A DNA stretch of 64,000 nt from Saprospiraceae bacterium (GTDB taxonomy: Bacteria > Bacteroidota > Bacteroidia > Chitinophagales > Saprospiraceae): the NCBI GenBank assembly GCA_020437105.1, contig JAGQWR010000043.1:1-64000 (forward strand), written 5' to 3'. Both the position numbers and the translations under genes were made by a program. The notes under the pieces were generated by a model, which searched no databases, was not told where the DNA came from, and worked only from the letters and a program-made list of their open reading frames with translations. Numbering within the stretch: the stretch's first letter is position 1; each line of letters opens with the position of its first letter. Shown piece after piece: positions 17,987 to 27,800 of the stretch.

Positions 17987-18732
17987 AGCAGGTTAAGTCT
18001 CTGTAAGAAAGCTTCTTGTTTACGAATGCTCAGTGGGACGTGCATGTCACCCAGTAATAAGATATTGTCCTGGAGATTTACCGAAGAAACCTTTTCTATA
18101 TTGACAAGAAAGGATCTGTGACTCTGTTGGAAATAATTGGCGGGAAGCTTTCCAATTAATTCTGACATGGGTATGCGTACCAGATACTTCTTTTTGAGAG
18201 TCTGGATTTTACAATACCGTCCGTCTGCTTCTACGAAAAGGATGTCTGTAAAAACGACCTTCTCCAGTTGGTTCCGGGTTTTGATGAAAAACTCTTTTTG
18301 AGAAACAAGGTCTTCCTTCCATTCCGAAGAATCCTCAACCGAAGAGTTTGCCAAGTTTTGGTGCAGGTGTTTCAAAACGATTTCCACGCTGCGCTGAAGC
18401 TGGATATCATTGAATGGTTTTATGATAAACCCAACGGGGCCGGTTCGGGAGGCACGTTTGAATGTGCGTTCATCCTCAAGAGAAGTAATAAAAATGATCG
18501 GAACAGCATGTTTCTGGTGTATCATATCCGCCAACTCTATCCCATCATATTCCCCTTCGATATTGATATCCATTAAGATGATATCTGGAATTTGCTTCTG
18601 GATTTCGGTGAGCGCATCCGCGCTATTGTCGACTTGTGCCTGGACTGAGTAGCCTAGCTTTTCTACTAGCATCTCCAGTTTGGTAGCATAAAGCTCCTCG
18701 TCTTCAACAATTAGAAAATGGAAATCCGACAT
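17983..18732 (-). CDS. LytTR-type response regulator
   Basis: Start chosen at 18732 (MSDFHFLIVEDEELY); a longer in-frame reading to 18798 would run into the upstream kinase gene. The receiver domain (1-125) has the acidic pair in IVEDEE, the phospho-acceptor Asp in DIILMDINIEGEYDG and the Lys in GFIIKPF. The LytTR DNA-binding domain (about 150-249) includes LFVEADGRYCKI and the late QQSHRSFLVNIEKV. It starts 10 bases after the TPR histidine kinase and is its obvious partner. A LytTR-consensus direct repeat lies upstream of that kinase, suggesting autoregulation. Confidence 0.93.
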   Translation of the reverse strand: MSDFHFLIVEDEELYATKLEMLVEKLGYSVQAQVDNSADALTEIQKQIPDIILMDINIEGEYDGIELADMIHQKHAVPIIFITSLEDERTFKRASRTGPVGFIIKPFNDIQLQRSVEIVLKHLHQNLANSSVEDSSEWKEDLVSQKEFFIKTRNQLEKVVFTDILFVEADGRYCKIQTLKKKYLVRIPMSELIGKLPANYFQQSHRSFLVNIEKVSSVNLQDNILLLGDMHVPLSIRKQEAFLQRLNLL

Positions 18733-18742
18733 ACCTATCAGG

Positions 18743-20980
18743 TCATTTTGGAATAGAAAAAACAAATTGACTCCCTTTGCCGAGTTCACTAAACACACGA
18801 ATCGTGCCTTTATTCAACTCTGCTAACTCTTTGCAAAGTAATAAACCCAAGCCAGTTCCTTTTTCTCCGGTGGTACCCTTTTGACTTTTTTTATTTAGTG
18901 AAAATAGTTGATCGATTTTTTCTGCTGAAATTCCCGTTCCACTATCATTAACGGTAAACTGTATTTGTTCGTTTAGTTCTTTTACGCCAATTTTTACTTC
19001 ACCTCCCGGCTTGGTAAATTTAATCGCATTGCTGGTGAGATTTCGGAGAATGGCATTTAAGCTGGCTTCATCGGCATATACCTGAAGATTCTCCGGAACA
19101 TCTACGTGCAAGTTAATTTCTTTGGCAATTGCAGCTGGTTGAAATAATTCAGCAGATTCACGAACAGCGGTTTCTGCATTTAAGACAGTTGGGTGATAGG
19201 GGATGGCACCGGTTTGCAGGAGTGCCCAGCTTAGTAAATTATCCAGCAGGGCATTGAGTCGTTTTGTGGTAGTATCAACCAGGCGGGTGATTTTGTCCAT
19301 TTTACTAAAGTCTTCTTTCTTTAAATAGTAACTCATTTGTTCTCCAGCGCTGTCAAGGGCAGTTATCGGACTTCGAATATCGTGCGCAATGATACTAAAG
19401 AACCGGTCTTTTGTTTGGTTAAGTTCCTGAAGCTGTTGGTTTTGATCCTCCAGCTGTTTTTTGGTCTTTCGAAGCTGGGAGAAAAGATACGAGCCCATTA
19501 GTAAGAGGACGCTGAGTCCGATTGCAATACTGACATATAGCCTGTTTCGGGTAGTTAACAGGCTTGCCTGGAGTACGGCATTTTCTTTTTGGGCTTTAAA
19601 TTCCTCTACATTTTGTTTGACTCGTTCTTCCTGGAGGAGTTGGTCCGATTCGGAAATACGCAATGAGTCTGAATAATCGTAAAATTTTTGGTGCGCCAAA
19701 TACGCCTGTTCGAAATCTCCTTGGGCTTCAAATATTCGAGTTTTTAATTGGTAGTATTTTCTTTCCAGATAAATTCGAGTAGCCACTTTGTGGCGGTTTT
19801 CCATCATTAGATCCAAATAGAAGGAAGCAGAATCCAGAGAACCATTTTCTAAATGAGCCGTTGCCAGATTTTCATACGCCAAGGGCATGATTGTTTCATC
19901 TTCTGAAAGTTTCTTTACTTTGGGCAGTAGAGAATGGAGTCTATCAATCGCCTCCTGATGATTGCCCATACTGACCATCGTCTGACTTATTTCAAATCCA
20001 ATTAATATAGCTTTTGAGGGATTACCGGTTGCGTTATGCAAGGCAAGCGCTTTTTCAAAATTCTCCAATGCAAGGACTGGTTTGTTTTGTTCCAAATAAC
20101 AATTCCCCATACTGTATTCAATAGTTGCCATATAAACCTGATCGCCCGATTTTTCTACGGCTTCTTTCGCACTGTTGAGTGTCTCCAATGCGGCATCAAT
20201 GTCTCCGGCATCCATCTGAAGCGTAGCCATCAACCGCAGAGCCCGGCCAATGATTTTGGTGTCCTCAATTTCTTTTCCGATTTGTAATCCTTTTGATATG
20301 AAGGCCATTTCAGAATCAAACTGCCCTAGTTCATGATACAGACTGGCAATGTTTAGGGAAACCGTAGCAGTTGCACGCTGGTTTCCCAATTCTTCCAAAA
20401 TGGCCAGGGAGCGCTGGAAGTATTCAATAGCCTTCTTGGGGTCACCCAAAATAATATATGCCGTGCCCAGGCTATTAAGGTTTGAGGCACATCCCGAGAT
20501 ACTTTCCCCTGCCTCCGCAATTCTTAAGCCCTCCTCAAAGTATGTAATCGCCAGGTCAACCTTTCCCATTATACGATATAACTCACCTACTCTCGAGTAG
20601 CCAACAGCAATCTGGTAAGCAGACAGGCCGGCATCTTTTTTAAGTTGTAACGACTGTTCGAAATAGGCCAGGGTTTCGGCATAATTTCCTTTTCCTTTAT
20701 TGCCATGGCCCATCTGATCTAATGCCAGATGTTCATGCCATACGTAATGATTTTGTCGGGCTATCTCTAAGGCTTCAGCGGCATATTCCAATACTTTATC
20801 GCGATCAAATTTTCGATAAGTATCGGCCAGTTGGATCAAAATTGCGGATCGGTTTGTGTCTGGAGGCATGCCCGGCAGAAGTTGTTCCAGGCTATCTGTA
20901 AAGGCATTTTGGGCATAAGAATTAGTCGCGCCAAATAGGGTGAATAGCCCCCAAAAGAGGATTCGGTGCATAGCATTCAT
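18743..20980 (-). CDS. TPR-containing sensor histidine kinase
   Basis: 745 aa. A signal-like N-terminus is followed by a periplasmic array of tetratricopeptide repeats (about residues 25-440), one transmembrane helix (about 478-500, LYVSIAIGLSVLLLMGSYLF), a coiled-coil linker, then HisKA with phospho-acceptor His near 532 in IIAHDIRSPI, and the HATPase domain with NAIKFT (N box), DSGTGI and GTGLGLLLCKEL. The domain order is typical of Bacteroidota sensors that read protein-protein contacts. It is cotranscribed with the LytTR regulator 10 bases downstream. The gap to the divergent LuxR-type gene holds a LytTR-like site and a TGTACA dyad. Confidence 0.93.
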   Translation of the reverse strand: MNAMHRILFWGLFTLFGATNSYAQNAFTDSLEQLLPGMPPDTNRSAILIQLADTYRKFDRDKVLEYAAEALEIARQNHYVWHEHLALDQMGHGNKGKGNYAETLAYFEQSLQLKKDAGLSAYQIAVGYSRVGELYRIMGKVDLAITYFEEGLRIAEAGESISGCASNLNSLGTAYIILGDPKKAIEYFQRSLAILEELGNQRATATVSLNIASLYHELGQFDSEMAFISKGLQIGKEIEDTKIIGRALRLMATLQMDAGDIDAALETLNSAKEAVEKSGDQVYMATIEYSMGNCYLEQNKPVLALENFEKALALHNATGNPSKAILIGFEISQTMVSMGNHQEAIDRLHSLLPKVKKLSEDETIMPLAYENLATAHLENGSLDSASFYLDLMMENRHKVATRIYLERKYYQLKTRIFEAQGDFEQAYLAHQKFYDYSDSLRISESDQLLQEERVKQNVEEFKAQKENAVLQASLLTTRNRLYVSIAIGLSVLLLMGSYLFSQLRKTKKQLEDQNQQLQELNQTKDRFFSIIAHDIRSPITALDSAGEQMSYYLKKEDFSKMDKITRLVDTTTKRLNALLDNLLSWALLQTGAIPYHPTVLNAETAVRESAELFQPAAIAKEINLHVDVPENLQVYADEASLNAILRNLTSNAIKFTKPGGEVKIGVKELNEQIQFTVNDSGTGISAEKIDQLFSLNKKSQKGTTGEKGTGLGLLLCKELAELNKGTIRVFSELGKGSQFVFSIPK

Positions 20981-20998
20981 AGGAAAGGTTTGAGGTCA

Positions 20999-21033
20999 AA
21001 CGCTCGTGTACAATTAATCTACGTTAATGTACA
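20999..21033. promoter_or_regulatory. LytTR-type direct repeat and TGTACA dyad
   Basis: AACGCTCGT (20999-21007) and TACGTTAAT (21020-21028) match the LytTR consensus [TA][AC][CA]GTTN[AG][TG] at 8 and 9 of 9 positions and start exactly 21 bases apart, the published LytTR spacing (12 bases between 9-mers). Overlapping this is the dyad TGTACA(A)TTAA-TCTACG-TTAATGTACA (21007-21033). It sits between the divergent kinase/LytTR operon and the LuxR-type gene and could control both. Confidence 0.6.
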
Positions 21034-21162
21034 AAAAACCGGGCATTGGTACACTATTGCCCATGTCAATGTGCTTGTACCGGTAATTTTGAAGGGTATT
21101 CAATTGGAAAAACATTCGCCGAAAGGCTAAGAAAATTCCTCCTAACACTTCAAAAGAAAGTC

Positions 21163-21789
21163 ATGAGCGCATTAAAAGTATCATTAGGAATCGTCGACTC
21201 TTCAAATATTCAACTTCAGAATCTATGTGGCTTTTTTAGACAGCAACCGGAAATGGAAGTACTACTTTCCACAAGCTCCGTAGAAGCATTGATTGACAGC
21301 CTGTTAGTAAGTCGCTTAAACCTGATCTTGATTTCAGAAGATTCAGCCAATGTGGAGCTGGTTCGGAAACTGAAAAGAAAAAATCCGGAGGCCAAGGTGA
21401 TCCTTTTAGGGGAATCAGAGAAAATTGAAGACTTAATCAAACTTCTGGCGGCGGGTGTATCCTCTGTAGTGTCCCGAAAAAGTGCGTTCCAAAGCATGAA
21501 ACAAGCTTTGCTGACGACCTATAGAGGAGAAGCTTACCTGTCACCTTCCATGACTTATCGGATTGTAGAGTTTTTTAGAACGGAGCAGGATCCACCGCGG
21601 ATTATCTTGTCAGAAAGACAGCTCGATATCGTAAGCGGGTTGACGGAGGGACTCTCCTATAAAATGATTGCCAATGAATTGGGCATCAGCATTGAAACGG
21701 TGAGGGATCACATCAAGAAAATCTACCGCTGCCTGGGTGTAAATAATAAAGCAGCTGTTATCCGGATGCAACTAAAAGGCGTGATCTGA
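21163..21789 (+). CDS. LuxR/NarL-type regulator with defective receiver domain
   Basis: The start at 21163 gives MSALKVSLGIVDSSN, a receiver-type beginning; the longer in-frame reading from 21046 adds 39 implausible residues. The N-terminal 120 residues have receiver topology, but the position of the phospho-acceptor Asp is Ser58 (LILISEDS) and only one of the acidic pair (Asp12) remains. The switch-side Lys is kept (VVSRKSAF). The C-terminal LuxR HTH is intact (LSERQLDIVSGLTEGLSYKMIANELGISIETVRDHI). So this is probably a phosphorylation-independent regulator. It is divergent from the TPR kinase with the LytTR-like site between them; no kinase of its own lies adjacent. Confidence 0.88.
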   Translation: MSALKVSLGIVDSSNIQLQNLCGFFRQQPEMEVLLSTSSVEALIDSLLVSRLNLILISEDSANVELVRKLKRKNPEAKVILLGESEKIEDLIKLLAAGVSSVVSRKSAFQSMKQALLTTYRGEAYLSPSMTYRIVEFFRTEQDPPRIILSERQLDIVSGLTEGLSYKMIANELGISIETVRDHIKKIYRCLGVNNKAAVIRMQLKGVI

Positions 21790-21790
21790 T

Positions 21791-21824
21791 AAAAAAATGG
21801 CCGTCTAAAAAGACGACCATTTTT
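21791..21824 (+). terminator. Intrinsic terminator
   Basis: AAAAATGG(C)CGTCT, loop AAAA, AGACG(A)CCATTTTT: symmetrical stem with A-run and T-run, directly after the LuxR-type gene and before the convergent DUF937 gene, so probably active in both directions. Confidence 0.8.
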
Positions 21825-21852
21825 CAGCATCCAATCAAAACGAAGGGATTAA

Positions 21853-22485
21853 TTATTTGCGACGGAATAGATTTCCGAGGAACTTCATTCCTACATTGGC
21901 CACATCGTCTGTGATGCTGCCATCACCATCCTGGTCGAGGAAGCTGGTAATCATACCCATAGCAGGGTTTGCGTTGCTGGTTTTTGCCTGAGAAACAGTG
22001 CCAGACAATAAAGAAACCAGGCTGGATACATCCAGGCCTTGTGTTTTCTTTTGTTTTCCGAGCATGCTCATGACCATCGGGGCAAGCATTGTCATCAAAC
22101 TTCCTGTTTTATTGGAATCCAAGCCACTAAACTGGCTGATCATATTTGCTGCGCTGCTTTGGCGATCACCCAGGATGTGATTCAGGATGCCCTGGCCATT
22201 TAAGGCACGCTCTTGTTGAGGTGCTACCTGTGTTTGGTTTCCAAACAAACTCATTACGTTATCCAGTAAACCTCCGTCGTGATCCCGGTCAAGTGCATTC
22301 GAAAGTGATTCGGCGCCTTCAGGAGTGGATGCATTTCGTGCCAGAGCTGTAACTAATGTACTCATGACGCCACTTGCAGCCGCCGCTGTTTGTTGGCGGT
22401 CTGCTCCACCTAATTGTTGGCTTAGTTGATCAATAAGACCTTCGGATAACTGACCTTGAAGGAGGTCCATCAAATTGTTAGACAT
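21853..22485 (-). CDS. DUF937 domain protein
   Basis: 210 aa, no signal peptide. The sequence matches the DUF937 pattern: an N-terminal helical unit with ADRQQTAAAASGVMSTLVTAL, a central Gly/Asn linker with ILNHILGDRQ, and a C-terminal unit LDSNKTGSLMTMLAPMVMSML. Two Asp-rich loops, LDRDHDGGLLDNV and LDQDGDGSITDDV, look like EF-hand-type calcium loops. The family is widespread and uncharacterised, possibly a cytoplasmic oligomer. It is convergent with the LuxR-type gene and divergent from the Pycsar-like gene. Function unknown. Confidence 0.85.
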   Translation of the reverse strand: MSNNLMDLLQGQLSEGLIDQLSQQLGGADRQQTAAAASGVMSTLVTALARNASTPEGAESLSNALDRDHDGGLLDNVMSLFGNQTQVAPQQERALNGQGILNHILGDRQSSAANMISQFSGLDSNKTGSLMTMLAPMVMSMLGKQKKTQGLDVSSLVSLLSGTVSQAKTSNANPAMGMITSFLDQDGDGSITDDVANVGMKFLGNLFRRK

Positions 22486-22679
22486 AAACTCTTCTTTGCT
22501 AATTTCAATTAAAAAAATTTGGTAAACAGAAAAACGATAAAGCGGATTTGCCGCTAATTAAAGTTAAAGATTCGGACCCCAAAAGGACCATGGCTTCTGA
22601 TTACCGTTTTTTATGACGCAAAAACAATCCAAAAATAACTAAATTCGGGCAAGAAGCTGGAAATTTATTAAATCAGCGG

Positions 22680-23903
22680 ATGAAAGAAGAACAGAATATA
22701 CCCGTTTCGGCTGGTTCAGAAACTGCCTTTTTGCAGCAGATTAGCCAGTTTGCGCTAGCTAATATGAATCAGTCGGCAGATGCCCGACAGATTTATCACC
22801 GCTATAGTCTGGCTGCCCGTACAGCCGTCATTGCAGCTGAATTAGCAGACAGTGAAGCAGCCGATCCGGACGTGCGCACAGCAGCTGTAACGGCTGCCTG
22901 GTTACATTTGATTGGTTTCTCCACGGATTACCTGCAGGCAAATCAGCAAAGCCGGAAACTTGCCGGGAGCTATTTGCGAAATGCCGGCCTGGATTCTGCA
23001 TTGGCCGAACTGGTTGATCAATGCCTGGAGGTTTTACAAACCCGAAAAGCCAACACCAATCCGGCGGTTGCAATTTTTAGAGATGCCTATTTTGCAGCCC
23101 GTTATGGAGCCGGCTTTCAACAGGAAATTCCGCTTCTGCGTTTGGAAATGGAATTTTTGGGCAATCAACGGCTCTCTGATGCAGCCTGGTCTCAATTGCA
23201 ATTGCAGGAATTATTAGGGGTAAAGTATCAAACAGCTTCGGCGAAAGCCAACTACGATGGCCACCTGGCTTCTAATATTCTGGAGCAAAAAAAACAGGTT
23301 GACCGCAATCGCCACAAAGTGTATGTGGATCAGGAAGAAGCTGGCCTGGAAAAATATGGCCAGATAGAGCGAAAGGTTCCAACCAGTGGGATTCAAACCT
23401 TTTTTCGCACTAATTACCGAAATCATATCAATCTCAGTTCGATAGCAGACAACAAGGCCAATATCATGATTAGCGTAAACGCAATCCTGATTTCCGTGCT
23501 GATTTCGATTATATCCTATAAAAATATTACAGAGACAAATCCGATGATTCTGATGCCTGTCGTCATCTTTCTGGTCACCGGATTATCATCTCTGATCTTT
23601 GCGGTACTCTCTGCCAGGCCAAAGGTTACGACCCTCAATGCGGTCGATCAATCACCCGAAGAAGCTCGGAAAAATATTGTCTTTTTTGGCAACTTCGTTC
23701 AAATGGATGTCGATGCTTTTGAGGAGGCACTGGATGCTGTTTTCCGGGATTCAGAATTGTTATATGGCAATATGACCCGCGATTTATACTACCTCGGAAA
23801 GGTGCTGGATAAAAAATACCGCTACCTCACCCTGTCGTATAATATTTTTATGATTGGGTTTGTGGCTACCGTAATAACCTTTATGATCGCATTGCTTACG
23901 TAG
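22680..23903 (+). CDS. Membrane protein: degenerate HD domain plus Pycsar-effector-like (DUF5706) domain
   Basis: 407 aa. The N-terminal half resembles the HD phosphohydrolase fold but has lost its metal site: the usual YHNxxHT is YHRYSLA (H40 kept, second His is Leu44) and the usual HD pair is HL (H76, L77) in AWLHLIGF. The C-terminal half (about 235-407) begins FFRTNYRNHINLSSIADNKA and has transmembrane helices near 263-280, 288-310 and 385-405. It resembles the Pycsar effector/DUF5706 family, whose members respond to cyclic pyrimidine nucleotides in phage defence. No pyrimidine cyclase is nearby, so a defence role is unproven. The stop overlaps that of convergent rlmB by 8 bases. Confidence 0.75.
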   Translation: MKEEQNIPVSAGSETAFLQQISQFALANMNQSADARQIYHRYSLAARTAVIAAELADSEAADPDVRTAAVTAAWLHLIGFSTDYLQANQQSRKLAGSYLRNAGLDSALAELVDQCLEVLQTRKANTNPAVAIFRDAYFAARYGAGFQQEIPLLRLEMEFLGNQRLSDAAWSQLQLQELLGVKYQTASAKANYDGHLASNILEQKKQVDRNRHKVYVDQEEAGLEKYGQIERKVPTSGIQTFFRTNYRNHINLSSIADNKANIMISVNAILISVLISIISYKNITETNPMILMPVVIFLVTGLSSLIFAVLSARPKVTTLNAVDQSPEEARKNIVFFGNFVQMDVDAFEEALDAVFRDSELLYGNMTRDLYYLGKVLDKKYRYLTLSYNIFMIGFVATVITFMIALLT

Positions 23904-24663
23904 GTTTGCTGTTCCCGAGTCGCTGCTGCATCGCTTCGTAAAGCATAATGCCACTGGCTACCGATACATTATAAGATTCGGTTTGTCCCACTTGGGGAAT
24001 TTGAAACCGAATATCAGCTTGCTCGGAAGCCTCCCGGCTCACGCCTCTTCCCTCTGATCCAATCAAAAAGGCCATTGGGCGGGAAAGATTCATCTCGTGT
24101 AGCTTTTTTTCAGCAGGAATTTCACTAGACAGAATCAATACGCCCGAATCTTTCAGGTATTTTAGGGCAGCCTGTACACTTTTTTCCCGGCATATCGGAA
24201 TGTGGTGCAAAGCGCCTGCCGAAGTTTTTAAGGCCTCATCATTTAATCGGGCACTATTTTTCTGGCTCACAATGATGGCATGGGCGCCACAAATTTCAGC
24301 AGATCGGGCGATCGCACCAAGATTTCGCACATCGGTAATACCATCCAGTAAAAGTAAAAGCGGGGTTTTCCCCTGTTCAAACAACATCGGAAGAACCTCT
24401 TCCAGTTGCTGATATTTAACCGCTGCCATCCAGGCCAGAACACCCTGATGATTACCCCGTGCTTCCCGGTTAATTCGCTCTTTAGGAACCATTTGCAGGG
24501 GCACATTATGCTGCTTGCAGATGCGGCGGAGATCTTTTTCAAATGGTCCGTGTGTACCGATCTGAACCCACACCTTATCAATGGGTTTTCCGGATTCAAT
24601 GGCATCTACCACCGGGTGTCGGCCAAAAATGAGCATCTGATCTGAAAATTCTTCTTTTTCCAT
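23896..24663 (-). CDS. rlmB: 23S rRNA (guanosine(2251)-2'-O)-methyltransferase, RlmB/TrmH family
   Basis: SPOUT-class RNA 2'-O-ribose methyltransferase, 255 aa. The N-terminal SpoU substrate-binding domain (LIFGRHPVVDAIESG, residues 10-85) is followed by the trefoil-knot catalytic domain with motif 1 LLDGITDVRNLGAIARSAE, motif 2 MAFLIGSEGRGVSREA and motif 3 QIPQVGQTESYNVSVASGIMLYEA. The short linker and N-terminal domain favour RlmB over TrmH, though other SpoU rRNA sites are possible. It is convergent with the HD/Pycsar-like gene (8-base overlap). Confidence 0.92.
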   Translation of the reverse strand: MEKEEFSDQMLIFGRHPVVDAIESGKPIDKVWVQIGTHGPFEKDLRRICKQHNVPLQMVPKERINREARGNHQGVLAWMAAVKYQQLEEVLPMLFEQGKTPLLLLLDGITDVRNLGAIARSAEICGAHAIIVSQKNSARLNDEALKTSAGALHHIPICREKSVQAALKYLKDSGVLILSSEIPAEKKLHEMNLSRPMAFLIGSEGRGVSREASEQADIRFQIPQVGQTESYNVSVASGIMLYEAMQQRLGNSKPT

Positions 24664-24820
24664 GTTTTTCCCCTGTTAAAATTATTGTCGTGCGGCATTT
24701 AATTAAACAGTCTTTCCCGACCACACCTACTGACAGGCCGGAAAATAGCTTATTTTTGACTTTCCAAACCCCCTTCTGAGCAATTAGTTTAATTTCTGGA
24801 ACCATATAACAAATTACAGT

Positions 24821-27800
24821 ATGACTCAACCATTTACTAAATTCCTTATTGGCTTTTTACTAGTGCTGGGCGGCCAACAGGTTCAAGCCCAACTGATGAG
24901 CCCCCTGGATATAGCCCTTCGGCATATTGATGAAAATTATGGTATTTGGGGCCTTACGGCGAATGATATTACCAATTTAAAGGTAGATTATCAATATCAA
25001 AGTACACGTAGCGGACTAAACCATATCTATTTTTTGCAAACACATGAAGGGATAGAGATCTATAATGCCCTGATTAATGTGAATGTAAAACCAGATGGCG
25101 AAGTGGTTTATGTTGGCCGCCGCTTTATTCCCGATGCAGCTTCAAAAGTAAATGGGGTGGTTCCCGCGATGAGTGCAGAGGAGGCCATTGCTGCTGCCGC
25201 AGCATACCTTAATTTGGAATACAGCGAGGCGCCTCGTCAGATTTCTTCAGACGGGCCAATGTCCTTCCGTTTTACTGGAGGAGACCTGAGCGCTTATGAA
25301 ATTCCGGTAGAACTTAAATACCAACCAACACAAAATGGAAGCTTAATACTGACCTGGGCGCTTGATATCAAACCAATCGGACAAGACGATTATTGGAGCC
25401 TGCGGATGGATGCAAGCACGGGAATGTTGGTGAATAAAAATAACTATACCGTTTATTGTCAACATGAAAATGAGGCAGCCCATGTGCATTCACAGGAATG
25501 TGTAGAGTCAACCCAACGGAATTTTCTGCCTTTAAACCAGGCTCGGCAAGAGGCTACTGCTGCTATGTTAAGTGGCGATGCTTCCTACCGCGTATTTGCT
25601 ATTCCTACAGAAAGCCCGAACCACGGCGATCAGCAATTAGTTGTCAGCCCGGCCAATCCGGATGCCTCGCCTTTTGGATGGCATGATACCAACGCCAACG
25701 ACGGCGCCGAATACACCTATACCCGTGGCAACAATGTTTGGGCATACCCCGATTACAATGCCGATAATAATTCAGACTTTAATGTAGATGGCGGCCCCAG
25801 CCTGATTTTTGACTGGGACTATAATGGAGATTTAGAACCGGGTCTGCAAAAGGAAGCTTCTATCACCAATCTGTTTTATATCAACAACATCATGCACGAT
25901 GTTTTTTACCAATATGGTTTTGATGAGCAGGCCGGTAATTTCCAGTCAAATTCTTATGGAAACGGAGGAGCAGGTTCCGATCATGTTTTTGCCCTCGGTT
26001 CATTTGGGGGTAATGACCCTTATGGTTATGAAGCCTTGAATAATGCCAATTTTTCGACACCTCCGGATGGGAGCAATGGTACGATGCGGATGTACTTCTG
26101 GAATACGGGAGCCCGGTTGCTCGAAGTAACAGAGCCTGCCGCTATTGCCGGACTTTACAGCTGTGGAACTGCCCAATATGGCCCGACTGTACAGAATATG
26201 CCGGTAAGTGGTTTGTTGGTAGAAGCCTTTGACCAGGTCACCAATCCATATCTCACAGATGGTTGTGAACTTCCATTTTCGAATGCAGCCGAACTTAATG
26301 GTGCCATTGCATTGGTTGACCGGGGTGGGTGCTTATTCGAACAGAAAACAGCAAATGTGGAAGCCGCGGGAGCGATAGCCATGATCATGTGTAATTTTGA
26401 AGACGGGGTCGTAGCTATGGCAGGCTCACCGGATATTACTAATCCGGGCATTCCTACTGTATCTCTTAGTGCCAGTGATTGTGCTATCCTGCGCCAATTT
26501 ATTTCGGATGGTATTCAGATTACTTTGGCAGAACCAACAAACGCCGGCCCGGAATTTTTATCTGCAGATTTCGATAATGGGGTTATTGCCCATGAATATA
26601 CACATGGTATTAGTACTCGTTTGACCGGTGGCCCCGGAAATTCGGGTTGTTTGACTGGGGCCTCTGAGGATGTGGGTGAGCAAATGGGCGAAGGCTGGAG
26701 TGACTTCCTGGCTTTGGTGCTTACTGCCGAACCAGGTGATGAGGGGGCTGATCGCAGAGGGTTATCTACCTACCTTCGTCGGGAACTCCCAATTGGAAAA
26801 GGCTTACGTGCTTTCCCGTACTCGACCGATTTTGCTGAAAATCCACAAACCTATGGTGATATTATTTCGGCATCTGTGCCACATGGTGTAGGTGCTGTTT
26901 GGGCAACCATGCTTTGGGATTTATACTGGGCTTTCTCCGATGAATACGGCTGGAGTGCAGATATTTATGACGGTACTGCCGGAAATAATATGGCCATTCA
27001 GTTGGTTATTGATGGCATGAAAATTCAACCCTGTAACCCGGGGTTTGTTGACGGCCGGGATGCTATCCTGGCAGCTGATGAAGTCCTTTACGGTGGGGCA
27101 AATGCATGTATGATCTGGGAGGTTTTTGCCCGTCGTGGTTTAGGCTATTACGCCGATCAGGGTAGCCCCTTCGACCATCGGGATGGTACCGAAGATTTTG
27201 AACCCAGACCAACCTGTATCCCTGAATTAAAAATTGCCAAAACAGCAGATGAGTTTATTCTGGCTGGTGAGAATGTAGAAATAAAACTTTACGTTGTTAA
27301 TCACAAGCCCACCCCTGCGACGAATGTGGTGGTGGTTGATGAACTTCCAGCAGGCCTGACCTATGTGACTGGCTCGGCAAGTATAGACCCGGATGTAAAC
27401 GGCTCCACGCTAACCTGGAATCTGGGTGATTTGGATTTTGAAGACGAAGTAACAATTACCTATGAAGCAAAGGCTGATCTGGATAATTACTCCATCCGCT
27501 ATTTCTACGAAGATTTTGAGGTGAGCAATCTGCCAAATTGGGGCACAACTTATATTGGCGAAGAAGCCCCAAACTATTGGGATATTACCTCCCTGTACTC
27601 TTATAGTGGCGACCAGTCTTATTTTGTGGAAGATATCTCTGCTGAAAGTCAGCAGGTGTTGCAAACCATTGTGCCGGAAACAGTCAATGGTACCGAACCG
27701 GCCCTTCGTTTTTATCACCGATATGATACAGAACCCGGTACGGATGCCGGTCTGGTTGAAGTATCTACCGATTTTGGCGTCACTTGGGAATGGCTCGGCG

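Noticed and set aside
22680..23903. Complete Pycsar defence operon
   Set aside because: No pyrimidine cyclase adjacent; neighbours are DUF937 and rlmB, so only the effector-like domain is reported.
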